Positions 1-7,657 of a DNA stretch of 64,000 bases are shown piece by piece; the stretch's first letter is position 1; each line of letters opens with the position of its first letter. Location of the stretch: NCBI RefSeq assembly GCF_001642725.1, contig NZ_LSUQ01000010.1:1-64000 (forward strand). Direction: 5' to 3'. The DNA comes from Ferroacidibacillus organovorans. GTDB lineage: Bacteria > Bacillota > Bacilli > Alicyclobacillales > SLC66. Made by a program: the position numbers and the translations under genes. The notes beneath the pieces were generated by a model that did no database searches, was not told the origin of the DNA, and saw only the letters and a list, made by a program, of their open reading frames with translations.

Positions 1-3
1 CAT

Positions 4-87
4 GGAGGGGTACCAAAGTGGCCAACTGGGGCGGACTGTAAATCCGTTGCGCAAGCTTCGTAGGTTCGAATCCTACCCCCTCCACCA
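4..87 (+). tRNA. tRNA-Tyr (GTA)
   Basis: The gene folds as a class II tRNA with a long variable arm. The seven-base acceptor stem (GGAGGGG with CCCCTCC) closes at 4-10 and 77-83, the anticodon GTA is at 38-40, a TTCGAAT T-loop follows, and the 3' CCA is encoded. It is the first of six tandem tRNA genes, and the cluster probably continues upstream of the window. Confidence 0.96.
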
Positions 88-94
88 TACATTT

Positions 95-169
95 TGGGGA
101 GTCGCCAAGTGGTAAGGCAACGGACTTTGACTCCGTCACTCGTAGGTTCGATCCCTACCTCCCCAGCCA
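95..169 (+). tRNA. tRNA-Gln (TTG)
   Basis: Cloverleaf with acceptor stem TGGGGAG/CTCCCCA, anticodon TTG at 127-129 in the loop CTTTGAC, discriminator G and encoded CCA. It lies seven bases after tRNA-Tyr, so the two are presumably processed from one transcript. Confidence 0.95.
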
Positions 170-176
170 GAAGTTC

Positions 177-252
177 GCTCCCATAGCTCAGTAGGTAGAG
201 CGCATCCATGGTAAGGATGAGGTCACCAGTTCGAATCTGGTTGGGAGCTCCA
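177..252 (+). tRNA. tRNA-Thr (GGT)
   Basis: Acceptor stem GCTCCCA/TGGGAGC, D-arm with AGCTCAGTAGG, anticodon GGT at 210-212, standard T-arm and encoded CCA. Confidence 0.95.
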
Positions 253-260
253 TATCCTAT

Positions 261-336
261 CGCGGGGTGGAGCAGTTGGCAGCTCGTCGGGCTCATAACC
301 CGAAGGTCGCAGGTTCGAGTCCTGCCCCCGCAACCA
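261..336 (+). tRNA. initiator tRNA-fMet (CAT)
   Basis: Anticodon CAT at 294-296. The first base C faces an A at the end of the acceptor stem, giving the unpaired C1-A72 typical of bacterial initiator tRNA. The anticodon stem has the three consecutive G-C pairs (GGG/CCC) required for P-site binding. These two features separate it from elongator Met. CCA is encoded. Confidence 0.95.
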
Positions 337-384
337 ACACCTTATAATGCGTGATTCCTTCGTTTGGTTTATAATACGACATAG

Positions 385-460
<76 letters not shown>

Positions 461-464
461 TTGT

Positions 465-539
465 GGCGCCATAGCCAAGTGGTAAGGCCAAGGTCTGCAA
501 AACCTTCACTCCCCGGTTCGAATCCGGGTGGCGCCTCCA
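465..539 (+). tRNA. tRNA-Cys (GCA)
   Basis: Acceptor stem GGCGCCA/TGGCGCC, anticodon GCA at 497-499, discriminator T and encoded CCA. It is the last gene of the tRNA cluster and is followed within 16 bases by a strong terminator hairpin. Confidence 0.95.
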
Positions 540-554
540 TTCACAGGTTGTTGT

Positions 555-593
555 AAGAGTGGTCTCTCTACATACTGAGAGACCACTCTTTCT
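555..593 (+). terminator. terminator of the tRNA cluster
   Basis: A perfect 14-bp inverted repeat (555-568 against 577-590) with an 8-base loop is followed by a short T-rich tail (CTTTCT). The opposite strand lacks a T-run after the hairpin, so it most likely ends only the rightward tRNA transcript. Confidence 0.85.
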
Positions 594-599
594 ATGAAT

Positions 600-887
600 T
601 CAAGGACGATTTTTTACAGGGTTTTCTTTTTTGGAGAGGGTACCCATTCGATTTAATTTTGGTTGTAAACTTTGATCTGATTTTTTTACGCGATGCCTCC
701 ACATTGATGCAGCGAGTGGACTAGCTGTTGCATACAGTGAAATGGATAATAAGGTTGCGCCAATGAATCCAGTCACCCAACCACCATCAATTACTGAATT
801 ATAAATCAACCCTGTCGCATAAACACCTACAATACAAAATACACCAACTACCCATCTTTTAGGAACCAAAACTTTATGTTGTTTCAT
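600..887 (-). CDS. small membrane protein, last gene of cytochrome b module
   Basis: About 95 residues with two predicted membrane segments (roughly residues 13-31 and 38-58), then a basic, Lys/Arg-rich cytoplasmic tail. I do not recognise the family. The open frame extends back to 956, but starting there would overlap the upstream cytochrome gene by 83 bases. The ATG at 887 overlaps it by only 14 and is preferred, although its ribosome binding site is weak. Its place at the end of the operon suggests an accessory or assembly subunit of the same complex; that is inference from position only. Confidence 0.5.
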   Translation of the reverse strand: MKQHKVLVPKRWVVGVFCIVGVYATGLIYNSVIDGGWVTGFIGATLLSISLYATASPLAASMWRHRVKKSDQSLQPKLNRMGTLSKKENPVKNRP

Positions 888-1863
888 GACTTTTTTCACG
901 CCTTCCATTGCCATATTCACGATAGTACCTTCGCCAAATGAGCTTGTAAATTCCAATCCATCTAGGAATGGAACGCACCACTGGAATAAACGGTGTCAGC
1001 ATTAGTAATACAGTAACAATTCCCACCGTTAATACAACCAACAAATCTGCGGAGGATGATGTTGAAAATGGGGGGATCTGATACAGTAGTGTGTAGTACC
1101 ATAGCCAAACTGCACCTGGATAGTTTCCGGTCTCCTTAATAATTCCCCACTGATTACCCGTCATATCGAGTTGGTTTGCGTATTGTTCATCGGGAGTTGC
1201 TTGAAACAACAACAGGGACTTGGTTCTGTTCATCGCAGGCATGGGTCCCGTAGCGCCGTCGATTGCAGATTCAAGTAATCCTGTTCGTGCTAGCGCAAGG
1301 TACGCATTGATCAGTTGTGGCACCGGTCCGTAATCCGTTGTCATATTTCCTGGCAGGATGAGTTTGCCATTTGTAATTTTCGCCTTGTTTAAAGCGTTGC
1401 TTACTGTGTCTGCCCAGTGGATCTGCGTTGAACGTGTCGCATGGTTCCACGCGGTTAGAGGAGCCTCTAAGGATGGTGCGATTGGAAGAAATCGGGTCAG
1501 TGGACCAATGACATTGTCTTGCGCTGAGTTCACGGGTATTTGTACCCCTGCCCATGACTCTGGTGAGATCGGCCCTAGATGTTGCGCTGCATTAGGCGTA
1601 TGGTTATAGGGTGGGCCATATGTAGAAATTGCATCTTGCAAAGAAAGATCATCGAGAGCGGTTTGTATGAGAAGTTTGGGATCTTGTTGTACCACTTGCT
1701 TTGCAGTTAATGCAGGTACATCTGGTGTAGAAAATATTCCTGCAAGGACAAGTACGATAACACCGATCACACTTAACGCAACGAGCATTTCTTTGATCAG
1801 GTCGTATGGCACTTGGGGATATTGGCTATTGGTGTTTGTCCACGTTCTGCGCAATCGACTCAT
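874..1863 (-). CDS. cytochrome b6-f subunit IV-like protein with large insertion
   Basis: About 329 residues. The N-terminus carries a motif like the start of subunit IV (VPYDL followed by a membrane helix), and the C-terminus carries two further hydrophobic segments resembling subunit IV helices F and G. Between them lies a soluble region of roughly 200 residues, presumably extracytoplasmic, which normal subunit IV lacks. At the position of the quinol-site PEWY motif the sequence reads WLWYYTLLYQI, so PEWY is not conserved. There is no CxxCH heme c site, unlike Bacillus QcrC. The open frame reaches back to 1899, but ATG 1863 is preferred because it reduces overlap with the upstream b6 gene to 38 bases. 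The likely role is the second membrane subunit of a quinol-oxidising b-type complex. The partner electron acceptor is not visible. Confidence 0.6.
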   Translation of the reverse strand: MSRLRRTWTNTNSQYPQVPYDLIKEMLVALSVIGVIVLVLAGIFSTPDVPALTAKQVVQQDPKLLIQTALDDLSLQDAISTYGPPYNHTPNAAQHLGPISPESWAGVQIPVNSAQDNVIGPLTRFLPIAPSLEAPLTAWNHATRSTQIHWADTVSNALNKAKITNGKLILPGNMTTDYGPVPQLINAYLALARTGLLESAIDGATGPMPAMNRTKSLLLFQATPDEQYANQLDMTGNQWGIIKETGNYPGAVWLWYYTLLYQIPPFSTSSSADLLVVLTVGIVTVLLMLTPFIPVVRSIPRWIGIYKLIWRRYYREYGNGRREKSHETT

Positions 1864-2467
1864 CTCCTTCAAGCGGATGTGAAAATGGTTCCACGACACC
1901 GTGCATTCGGACGAGCATTAAATGAACAATTAGCAGAACAATAATCGCCATGGGTAATACAAAAATATGAAGACCATACATTTGACCAAAATTTAGAATG
2001 TTGAAGAATCCGTCAATTCCTGTGGCATTCATCGCGTCTTTTCCTTGTACACCGATCCATTGTGCATCAAAGTTGGTCTGTGATAGATAGCCTGTCAATG
2101 CGGCGACAATGGAAACAAGAAACAATAACCATCCGCCAATCCACGTCCAGTGGCGGCCACCGCGCCATGCCGCCATCAAAAACTGTGCCCATAGGTGTAG
2201 AATCATGAAAAAAAAGAATGCCTGCACGGACCAGAAGTGCATACTGTTAAAGAAGTGACCAACGGTTGAAACATGCCACCAATCAGGTCCGAAGACCGCC
2301 AGTATCGTGCCTGTAACGATAAGCCATACCAATGCAGCAACCGTTAAAATTCCGAATAGATACACATACGAATCAACATATGCAGGCATTGTATCCGGTA
2401 AAAGATTTTCCATAGGTAAAACATCTTGGATCCACAAACGGATCGTTTTTGTCAGATTTGTTTTCAT
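1826..2467 (-). CDS. qcrB: cytochrome b6-like diheme subunit (QcrB-type)
   Basis: 213 residues, the usual length of a b6 protein. Four membrane helices carry two histidine pairs: one spaced H-x13-H (in FNSMHFW to ILHLW) and one spaced H-x14-H (GLHIF to IVHLM). The latter spacing is typical of the b6 and Firmicute QcrB branch. These would ligate the two b hemes of a quinol:acceptor oxidoreductase. The start ATG overlaps the stop of the preceding 51-residue gene (ATGA), so the two are translationally coupled. No Rieske (QcrA) gene is next to it, which is unusual for Bacilli. The symbol is used for family resemblance. Confidence 0.8.
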   Translation of the reverse strand: MKTNLTKTIRLWIQDVLPMENLLPDTMPAYVDSYVYLFGILTVAALVWLIVTGTILAVFGPDWWHVSTVGHFFNSMHFWSVQAFFFFMILHLWAQFLMAAWRGGRHWTWIGGWLLFLVSIVAALTGYLSQTNFDAQWIGVQGKDAMNATGIDGFFNILNFGQMYGLHIFVLPMAIIVLLIVHLMLVRMHGVVEPFSHPLEGDESIAQNVDKHQ

Positions 2468-2619
2468 TTATTGTCCTCCCTTGGAAACGGAAGTACCAAT
2501 GCCAATGCAAAAACAATCACCATCAGCGCTACAACAATCATGTCTGCGACAGAGAGATTTAACCACTGATATTGCCATGCCCAGCCAGCATGTATTGGCG
2601 GTTGTAATTGACCGTTCAT
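2464..2619 (-). CDS. 51-residue single-span protein, first gene of cytochrome b module
   Basis: A short frame starting at ATG 2619 with an AAAAGGGG ribosome binding site seven bases upstream, ending in ATGA overlap with the b6 gene. The peptide has a Trp-rich N-terminus (about residues 13-19) and one membrane helix (about residues 26-44) ending in a basic/acidic tail (FPREDNK). The strong SD and exact coupling argue that it is real. It resembles the tiny single-helix subunits of cytochrome complexes in size and topology only; I cannot name a family. It is a candidate structural subunit of the b-type complex. Confidence 0.7.
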   Translation of the reverse strand: MNGQLQPPIHAGWAWQYQWLNLSVADMIVVALMVIVFALALVLPFPREDNK

Positions 2620-2798
2620 CTGTTAATCCCCTTTTCATTTCTAAATTTAATGTACCTCAGCGATTATTTTTTAAACAGAAACAAATCCTTCAATTGATGA
2701 AGACGAACGATTCGATCGCAATTCGTAGAATCATGCTGATTCGAGATAATCCAATTCGTTGATTTTTGAAAATGTCACCTTTTTCCGAAGATAGACAT

Positions 2799-2807
2799 AG
2801 TATATCA
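2799..2807 (-). promoter_or_regulatory. possible extended -10 promoter for the cytochrome b module
   Basis: Read on the minus strand the bases give TGATATACT, an extended -10 element (TGn plus TATACT). No good -35 is present at 17 bases. It would leave a leader of about 170 bases before ATG 2619. Another start nearer the gene is possible. Confidence 0.3.
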
Positions 2808-2896
2808 AAAATGCTGAGTCTTGCGGACAAGCGTGATTTTCAATAAATGGCTATGCATTTTGAAGTAGAACGAGCCATAGCGAAAGGGAGTCTACG

Positions 2897-4012
2897 ATGT
2901 CAGTTTATCGCGGCAAACATATGTGGATATGGGAAGTGGCAAGTACGCTCAGCGGAGATGTTCAATCCATCATTTCTTTGGGACAACGTCTCGGCATTGA
3001 TGGTTTTCTCGTGAAGAGCCATGATGGAACCACCGTTTTGTCACAATTTTCGAAGGTTGTTAAACCACTTCAACAGGCAGGATTTATGGTTGGTGCATGG
3101 GGTTTTGTCTACGGCAGTCAACCGACAGCGGAAGCACAAGCCGCACAGCAGGGAATTGATGCGGGGGCAGACTGGTATGTGATTGATGCAGAGACGGCGT
3201 ATGATGGAAAGGCGCCGGAGGCAACAGTATTTGGACATGCGCTACGCACAAAAAACCCTCATCTCGTGATCGGATACGCACCTTTTGCGTTCCCAAGTCT
3301 TCATCCGCAATTCCCATACACAGCGTTTAGCGCATTTTGTGACGTATGTCTCCCGCAAATTTATTGGGCGGAATTTGGTCAGACAGTTACAAGTGCATTC
3401 GATCAATCAATCGCTGAATTAAAGCCGCTGGGTCACCCGATTGCCCCGATTGGTCAGTCTTTCGCAGCGGCAACAGCCGCAGAGATAGAACAGTTTGCCG
3501 TATTAGCCCATCAGGCTTTATGTCCCGGGATCAGTTACTATGACCTGCAATCGGCAAGCAGTGTGCAACTTCAGGCCATCAAAAATGTAACTGTGTATCC
3601 CGCGCCGTCGTATGCACACGCGTCTGCGACCTCAGGATCAACGCCTGCGACCTCAGGATCAACGTCTGCGACCTCAGGATCAACGCCTGCGACCTCAGGA
3701 TCAACGTCTGCGACCTCAGGATCAACGTCGACGCCAACTTCAGCGGCTGGGTCGTCATCCGCATCGACAACGCCAAGCGTTACACCATCACCATCGGCGG
3801 TGACGCGCTCACTGCCTGTCACTCCGTCTGACGTTTCAACGTCAGACTGGTTTTATGCGGCTGTTACAGATCTTCTCAAGCTGGGAATCGTGACTGCGTA
3901 TCAAGATGGGTTGTTTAAGCCAAACGAAACGATCACCCGCGCACAAGCTGCGGATTGGATTAATCGCCTGCGAATCTATCTTGAAAAGGCATCAGGTTTG
4001 CCGATTGCGTAA
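2897..4012 (+). CDS. glycoside hydrolase-like TIM-barrel protein with C-terminal SLH domain
   Basis: 371 residues. Residues 1-235 look like a TIM-barrel glycosidase-like domain (GFLVKSHDG; ADWYVIDAET with acidic residues; LPQIYWAEF). Residues 236-310 form a low-complexity Ala/Thr/Ser/Pro linker containing five seven-residue repeats. Residues about 314-358 match one S-layer homology repeat, ending in the ITRAQAADWI signature. A single SLH suggests binding to secondary cell-wall polymer or S-layer. No signal peptide is visible at the chosen ATG (SD AAAGGGAG), so export is unexplained. The substrate is unknown. The 3' end overlaps the converging aminotransferase by 21 bases. Confidence 0.7.
   Translation: MSVYRGKHMWIWEVASTLSGDVQSIISLGQRLGIDGFLVKSHDGTTVLSQFSKVVKPLQQAGFMVGAWGFVYGSQPTAEAQAAQQGIDAGADWYVIDAETAYDGKAPEATVFGHALRTKNPHLVIGYAPFAFPSLHPQFPYTAFSAFCDVCLPQIYWAEFGQTVTSAFDQSIAELKPLGHPIAPIGQSFAAATAAEIEQFAVLAHQALCPGISYYDLQSASSVQLQAIKNVTVYPAPSYAHASATSGSTPATSGSTSATSGSTPATSGSTSATSGSTSTPTSAAGSSSASTTPSVTPSPSAVTRSLPVTPSDVSTSDWFYAAVTDLLKLGIVTAYQDGLFKPNETITRAQAADWINRLRIYLEKASGLPIA
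3626..3730 (+). repeat. five tandem 21-bp repeats inside a coding linker
   Basis: The 21-bp unit GCGACCTCAGGATCAACG plus CCT, TCT or TCG occurs five times without gaps, encoding ATSGSTP or ATSGSTS. The last codon alternates P,S,P,S, so a 42-bp higher-order unit is visible. Near-identity at the DNA level points to recent slippage expansion; copy number may vary between strains. Confidence 0.95.
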
Positions 4013-5173
4013 ACGATCGATTTTTTTCGCGATTTGTGATGCGATGTCGCTAAGTTCATCCTTTGAAGTCACCATTGCAAAACGTACGTAACCCTCACCA
4101 GAAGGACCAAAACCAACACCTGGGACGCTGACGACACCGGTTTCTTCTAGCAGTCGACGAGCAAATGTTCGTGAATCTTGTCCGAACGTATGCGCGAATA
4201 CGAACATTGTGCCTTCAGGTATACGGATGTCCCATCCAGCAGCATGCAGAGGCGCGAGAAATTGATCGCGCCTCTCTTTATACATGGCGCGTAGCGATCG
4301 ATGATGTCCGCGATCATTATCGAGGGTAGCCATCGCGGCTTTTTGGATAGGCATAAAAATTCCGTAATCCACCTGTGATTTTACAATTCGAAGTGCCTCA
4401 AGCATATCCTGTTGGCCAACGGCGAACGCGACGCGAGCACCTGCAAAATTGAATGTCTTTGAAAGCGAGTGCAGTTCAATTCCTAGTTCCTTAGCACCTG
4501 GAACGGAAAGAAACGATGGGGTTTGGTGTTCATCAAACTGCAACTCGATATACGTTGCGTCATGGATGATTGCGATCTCGTGAAGACGCGCGAAATGGAT
4601 GGCTTCTTCAAAAACGCGTCGTGATCCGACAGCCGTTGTCGGATTTCCCGGGAAGTTTAAAATCATGAGTTTTGCACGTTCAGCGATGGTCGACGGAATC
4701 ATTGACCAATCAGGGAGAAAATCATGCTCCCCCCGCAGCGGATAAAAATAAGGTGTTGCGCCGGCGAGATGCACGGCGACCTCGTAGATTGGATATCCAG
4801 GATCAGGAATCAAAACAATATCGCCGGGATCGACCAGTGCGAGCGTGATGTGGGAGAGACCGTCTTGTGCGCCGATGAGCGGAAGCACTTCACATTCAGG
4901 ATCAACCTGTACGCCGTATTGAGCGGCCATGAAGCGAGAGATGCATGCTCGGAAATCTGTCAATCCTTCTGTTCGTTGGTAAGAAAATGAAGAGGGGTCT
5001 AGTAAGGCTTCTCGCAATACGTCAATGCTGTGCAGTGGCGGTGGAAGATCGGGGGAACCGATGCCTAAGGGAAAAACGGGCAATCCATCCTGTTTTCGCT
5101 TTTCTGTGAGATTGGATAATTCATAGAAAACAGCGGATGAAAATAAGTTGAGCCGTTTCGATCTCAGATTCAC
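3992..5173 (-). CDS. class I/II PLP-dependent aminotransferase
   Basis: 393 residues, full length for fold-type I aminotransferases. Visible features are the N-terminal substrate-binding GIGSPDL, the PLP-phosphate region (GAQDGLSH), the DPGYPIY motif, FPGNPTT, and the Schiff-base lysine in SLSKTFNFAGARV. Overall it is closest in style to LL-diaminopimelate/alanine-type aminotransferases (DapL, AlaC group); the substrate cannot be fixed from sequence. GTG start with SD ATAGGAGG. It is monocistronic on the minus strand, and its 3' end overlaps the SLH gene tail-to-tail. Confidence 0.88.
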   Translation of the reverse strand: MNLRSKRLNLFSSAVFYELSNLTEKRKQDGLPVFPLGIGSPDLPPPLHSIDVLREALLDPSSFSYQRTEGLTDFRACISRFMAAQYGVQVDPECEVLPLIGAQDGLSHITLALVDPGDIVLIPDPGYPIYEVAVHLAGATPYFYPLRGEHDFLPDWSMIPSTIAERAKLMILNFPGNPTTAVGSRRVFEEAIHFARLHEIAIIHDATYIELQFDEHQTPSFLSVPGAKELGIELHSLSKTFNFAGARVAFAVGQQDMLEALRIVKSQVDYGIFMPIQKAAMATLDNDRGHHRSLRAMYKERRDQFLAPLHAAGWDIRIPEGTMFVFAHTFGQDSRTFARRLLEETGVVSVPGVGFGPSGEGYVRFAMVTSKDELSDIASQIAKKIDRLRNRQT

Positions 5174-5340
5174 GAGAAGTGCCTCCTATCCTATTTTTAG
5201 ATCTTAACGCAATGCTCACAACGTTGCAAAATGCGTATGCGGCTGAGAATGCAGGAGGGGTGTGGGGCAATCGATCACTTGCATGGAATTAGGCCATCGT
5301 ATAGGCTTAAGAAAAGGTTGAAACACAGGGGAGTCAAGAA

Positions 5341-6636
5341 TTGATACAAACGGATATCATCGTGATTGGTGGCGGCCCAGCGGGTCTCATGGCGGCCATT
5401 GCCGCCGCCCAATCGGGGGCGAACGTGACGATGCTAGAAAAAGGTGATCGTCTTGGACGCAAATTGCTGATCTCAGGCGGCGGGCGCTGTAACGTGACAA
5501 ACGCTAAAGGGACAGAGCATATTCTTCACAACATACCAGGGAATGGCCGTTTTTTACACAGTGTATTCTCGCAGTGGTCGAGCTATGAGATCATTCATTT
5601 TTTTGAATCGCGGGGCGTCAAACTAAAAGAAGAGGATCGGGGGCGTCTTTTCCCTGTCACCGATCGCGCGCAAACGGTTCTTGACGCGGTATTGCGTGAA
5701 TTGGAGCGTCAGGATGTGAAGATCCGCTATGCGTCTCACGTCAGTCATATCCTCGGTGAGGGTGGCGGTGTCGCGGGTGTTCTTTTACAAACTGGAGAGC
5801 GCGTAAAAGCGCGGGCAATCGTTCTTGCAACAGGTGGCTGTAGCGCTCCGCTCACAGGCTCTACAGGGGATGGGTATGTGATGGCGGAAGAGCATGGTCA
5901 TACGATTGTGGCGCCTTATCCCACATCGGTCGCACTCGTATCACACGATGTGCTCATTCAAGAAAAAAGATTGCAGGGGCTTTCTTTAAAAAGTGTGAAG
6001 GCAACACTTTTTGATGAGCGAGGCAAACGCGTTATTCAAGAAGAAGGAGATTTACTTTTTACGCACTTTGGTTTGTCTGGTCCGCTCGCGCTGAGATTAA
6101 GTCACAGTGTCGTGACGCGACAAATGAAAACAGGTAAACAGCCATTAATGGTACAATTAGATCTGTTGCCAGGATTTACAAAGGAAGCTTTTATGCAAAT
6201 GCTTGATGAGAACCGTGATGCGCATTCAAAAAAATCGGTGCGCAGCATGCTGAGGGAGATTGTGCCTGAACGTTTGGCAGATGTTGTCTTTGAACGCTGT
6301 GGATTCAAAGCTTCGGTCACACTTCGCGAACTTTTGTCAAAGAATGGAGAAGAAATTGTCGATCAGTTGAAGCGATTTGAAGTAGTGGTCCATGATACAC
6401 TTGGGTTGGCAAAATCGACAGTGACAGGCGGTGGAATACGTCTTTCAGAAGTCGATCCGCGCACACTGCAATCTAAACAAATACGCGGACTATTTTTTGC
6501 TGGTGAAATTCTCGATGTGCATGCCCATACAGGAGGGTATAATATTACTGTAGCTTTTACGACGGGACATGTCGCAGGAACGCATGCGGCGAGTTTCGCT
6601 CTTCAGCAAGATGCGGATAGGGGAGTACATTCCTGA
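5341..6636 (+). CDS. HI0933/BaiN-family FAD-dependent oxidoreductase
   Basis: 431 residues. The N-terminal Rossmann dinucleotide-binding motif is GGGPAGLMAAIAAA, followed by the family signature ISGGGRCNVTN and a C-terminal FAD motif around FAGEILDVHAHTGGYN. This matches the conserved flavoprotein family TIGR00275 (Bacillus YtfP; some members act as bile-acid dehydratase-type reductases). The physiological substrate is unknown. TTG start preceded by CAGGGGAG. Its stop overlaps the folB start (TGATG), so translation is coupled. Confidence 0.88.
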   Translation: MIQTDIIVIGGGPAGLMAAIAAAQSGANVTMLEKGDRLGRKLLISGGGRCNVTNAKGTEHILHNIPGNGRFLHSVFSQWSSYEIIHFFESRGVKLKEEDRGRLFPVTDRAQTVLDAVLRELERQDVKIRYASHVSHILGEGGGVAGVLLQTGERVKARAIVLATGGCSAPLTGSTGDGYVMAEEHGHTIVAPYPTSVALVSHDVLIQEKRLQGLSLKSVKATLFDERGKRVIQEEGDLLFTHFGLSGPLALRLSHSVVTRQMKTGKQPLMVQLDLLPGFTKEAFMQMLDENRDAHSKKSVRSMLREIVPERLADVVFERCGFKASVTLRELLSKNGEEIVDQLKRFEVVVHDTLGLAKSTVTGGGIRLSEVDPRTLQSKQIRGLFFAGEILDVHAHTGGYNITVAFTTGHVAGTHAASFALQQDADRGVHS

Positions 6637-7004
6637 TGGATTGCATCGTTATGGACGATCTAGCGTTTTATGGTCGTCACGGCGTGTATGGAGAAGAGAC
6701 GACACTTGGTCAACGATTCGTTGTTACTTTGCGTTTATATGGAGATTTTCAAGAGGCTGCCACGTTTGACGACGTGACAGCAACCGTTGACTACGGAAAA
6801 GTATATGAGGTCGTAAAACTCATTGTCGAAGGTTCTCCTGTAAAACTTGTCGAAACCGTTGCGCAACGTATCGCGCAGGCGATCTTAGAATCGTTTTCGC
6901 GAATTCTAACCGTTACCGTTCGAGTCGAAAAACCGGGGGCGCCCATTCAAGGTGTTTTTGGAACCGTCGGAGTTGAGATGACGCGTTCTCAGAATGAATC
7001 ATGA
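6636..7004 (+). CDS. folB: dihydroneopterin aldolase
   Basis: 122 residues, the normal FolB length. Family hallmarks are present: LAFYGRHGVYGEE, GQRF, TVDYGKVYE, the ETVAQRIAQ helix and the C-terminal VEKPGAPIQG. The enzyme splits 7,8-dihydroneopterin into 6-hydroxymethyl-dihydropterin and glycolaldehyde in folate synthesis. Unlike Bacillus, where folB sits with folP and folK, no other folate gene is adjacent; it is coupled instead to an HI0933 flavoprotein. Confidence 0.95.
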   Translation: MDCIVMDDLAFYGRHGVYGEETTLGQRFVVTLRLYGDFQEAATFDDVTATVDYGKVYEVVKLIVEGSPVKLVETVAQRIAQAILESFSRILTVTVRVEKPGAPIQGVFGTVGVEMTRSQNES

Positions 7005-7018
7005 GGGAGGCATCTATT

Positions 7019-7132
7019 ATGCAGCGCGCAATGTGGATTGTTATGGGCGTTCTCGCCGTCATCGTCGCCTATTTTACCTTTACTTCACCTCAATGGACGA
7101 CCATTTCTTTGGTCCATCCGTTCTTTGTATAA
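7019..7132 (+). CDS. 37-residue single-span membrane peptide
   Basis: A short frame with a strong ribosome binding site (GAGGGAGG seven bases before ATG 7019). The peptide begins MQRAMWIVMGVLAVIVAYF, an almost continuous membrane helix, and ends in an aromatic tail. It sits 14 bases after folB and one base before the thioesterase ATG, so it may couple their translation. No family is recognised. Confidence 0.6.
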   Translation: MQRAMWIVMGVLAVIVAYFTFTSPQWTTISLVHPFFV

Positions 7133-7133
7133 G

Positions 7134-7643
7134 ATGAGTATGGAAGCGAAACCTGTCTCTGCTTCACGCACAACGATGTCCGATCTCGTGTTGCCTCCAG
7201 ACACAAATAATCACGGAACGATTTTTGGTGGACGCGTGATGGCGTATGTTGATAAACTTGCGAGTATCACTGCCATGCGTCACGCGCGAATGCCTGTTGT
7301 CACGGCGTCGAGTGACAGTCTCGATTTTCTTGCACCGATTCGTGTGGGAGAAGCGATTATCTTAGAGGCGTTTGTCACATGTACATACAAGACGTCCATG
7401 GAGATTTTCTGTAAGATTGAATCTGAAAATCTACTCACTGGGGAACGCCGCCTTACAGGAGCGTCGTATCTCACGTTTGTTGGTCTGGGCCCAGACGGGA
7501 AACCAGCGACAGTTCCTCCTGTTTATCCGGAAACCGATGAAGAAAAACGGCACTATGAAACAGCTCCAGAGCGTCGCGCACATCGTATCGAGCGCCGTCT
7601 CGCGAAACGCGAAGTTCTTGAAGTGAGTCATCCTGCCCAGTAG
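7134..7643 (+). CDS. hotdog-fold acyl-CoA thioesterase (YkhA/YciA type)
   Basis: 169 residues. The start of the hotdog domain reads PDTNNHGTIFGGRVMAYVD, carrying the N-x-x-G-x-(I/V)-x-G-G signature of the YciA/ACOT family, and the second half has FLAPIRVGE and the conserved acyl-binding strands. It hydrolyses acyl-CoA thioesters in the cytoplasm. The C-terminus (about 40 residues) is charged and Arg-rich. Start ATG 7134 is chosen because the longer frame would run through the small membrane peptide gene; a second ATG at 7140 is possible. Confidence 0.88.
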   Translation: MSMEAKPVSASRTTMSDLVLPPDTNNHGTIFGGRVMAYVDKLASITAMRHARMPVVTASSDSLDFLAPIRVGEAIILEAFVTCTYKTSMEIFCKIESENLLTGERRLTGASYLTFVGLGPDGKPATVPPVYPETDEEKRHYETAPERRAHRIERRLAKREVLEVSHPAQ

Positions 7644-7657
7644 GAGTTGAGACACAC

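Noticed and set aside
3626-3730. Tandem repeats as a CRISPR array
   Set aside because: Units are contiguous with no unique spacers and lie in frame within a coding sequence.
3571-3822. Open frames on both strands through the 21-bp repeat region
   Set aside because: They arise because a 21-bp repeat has no stops in several frames; only the sense frame joins a barrel and an SLH domain.
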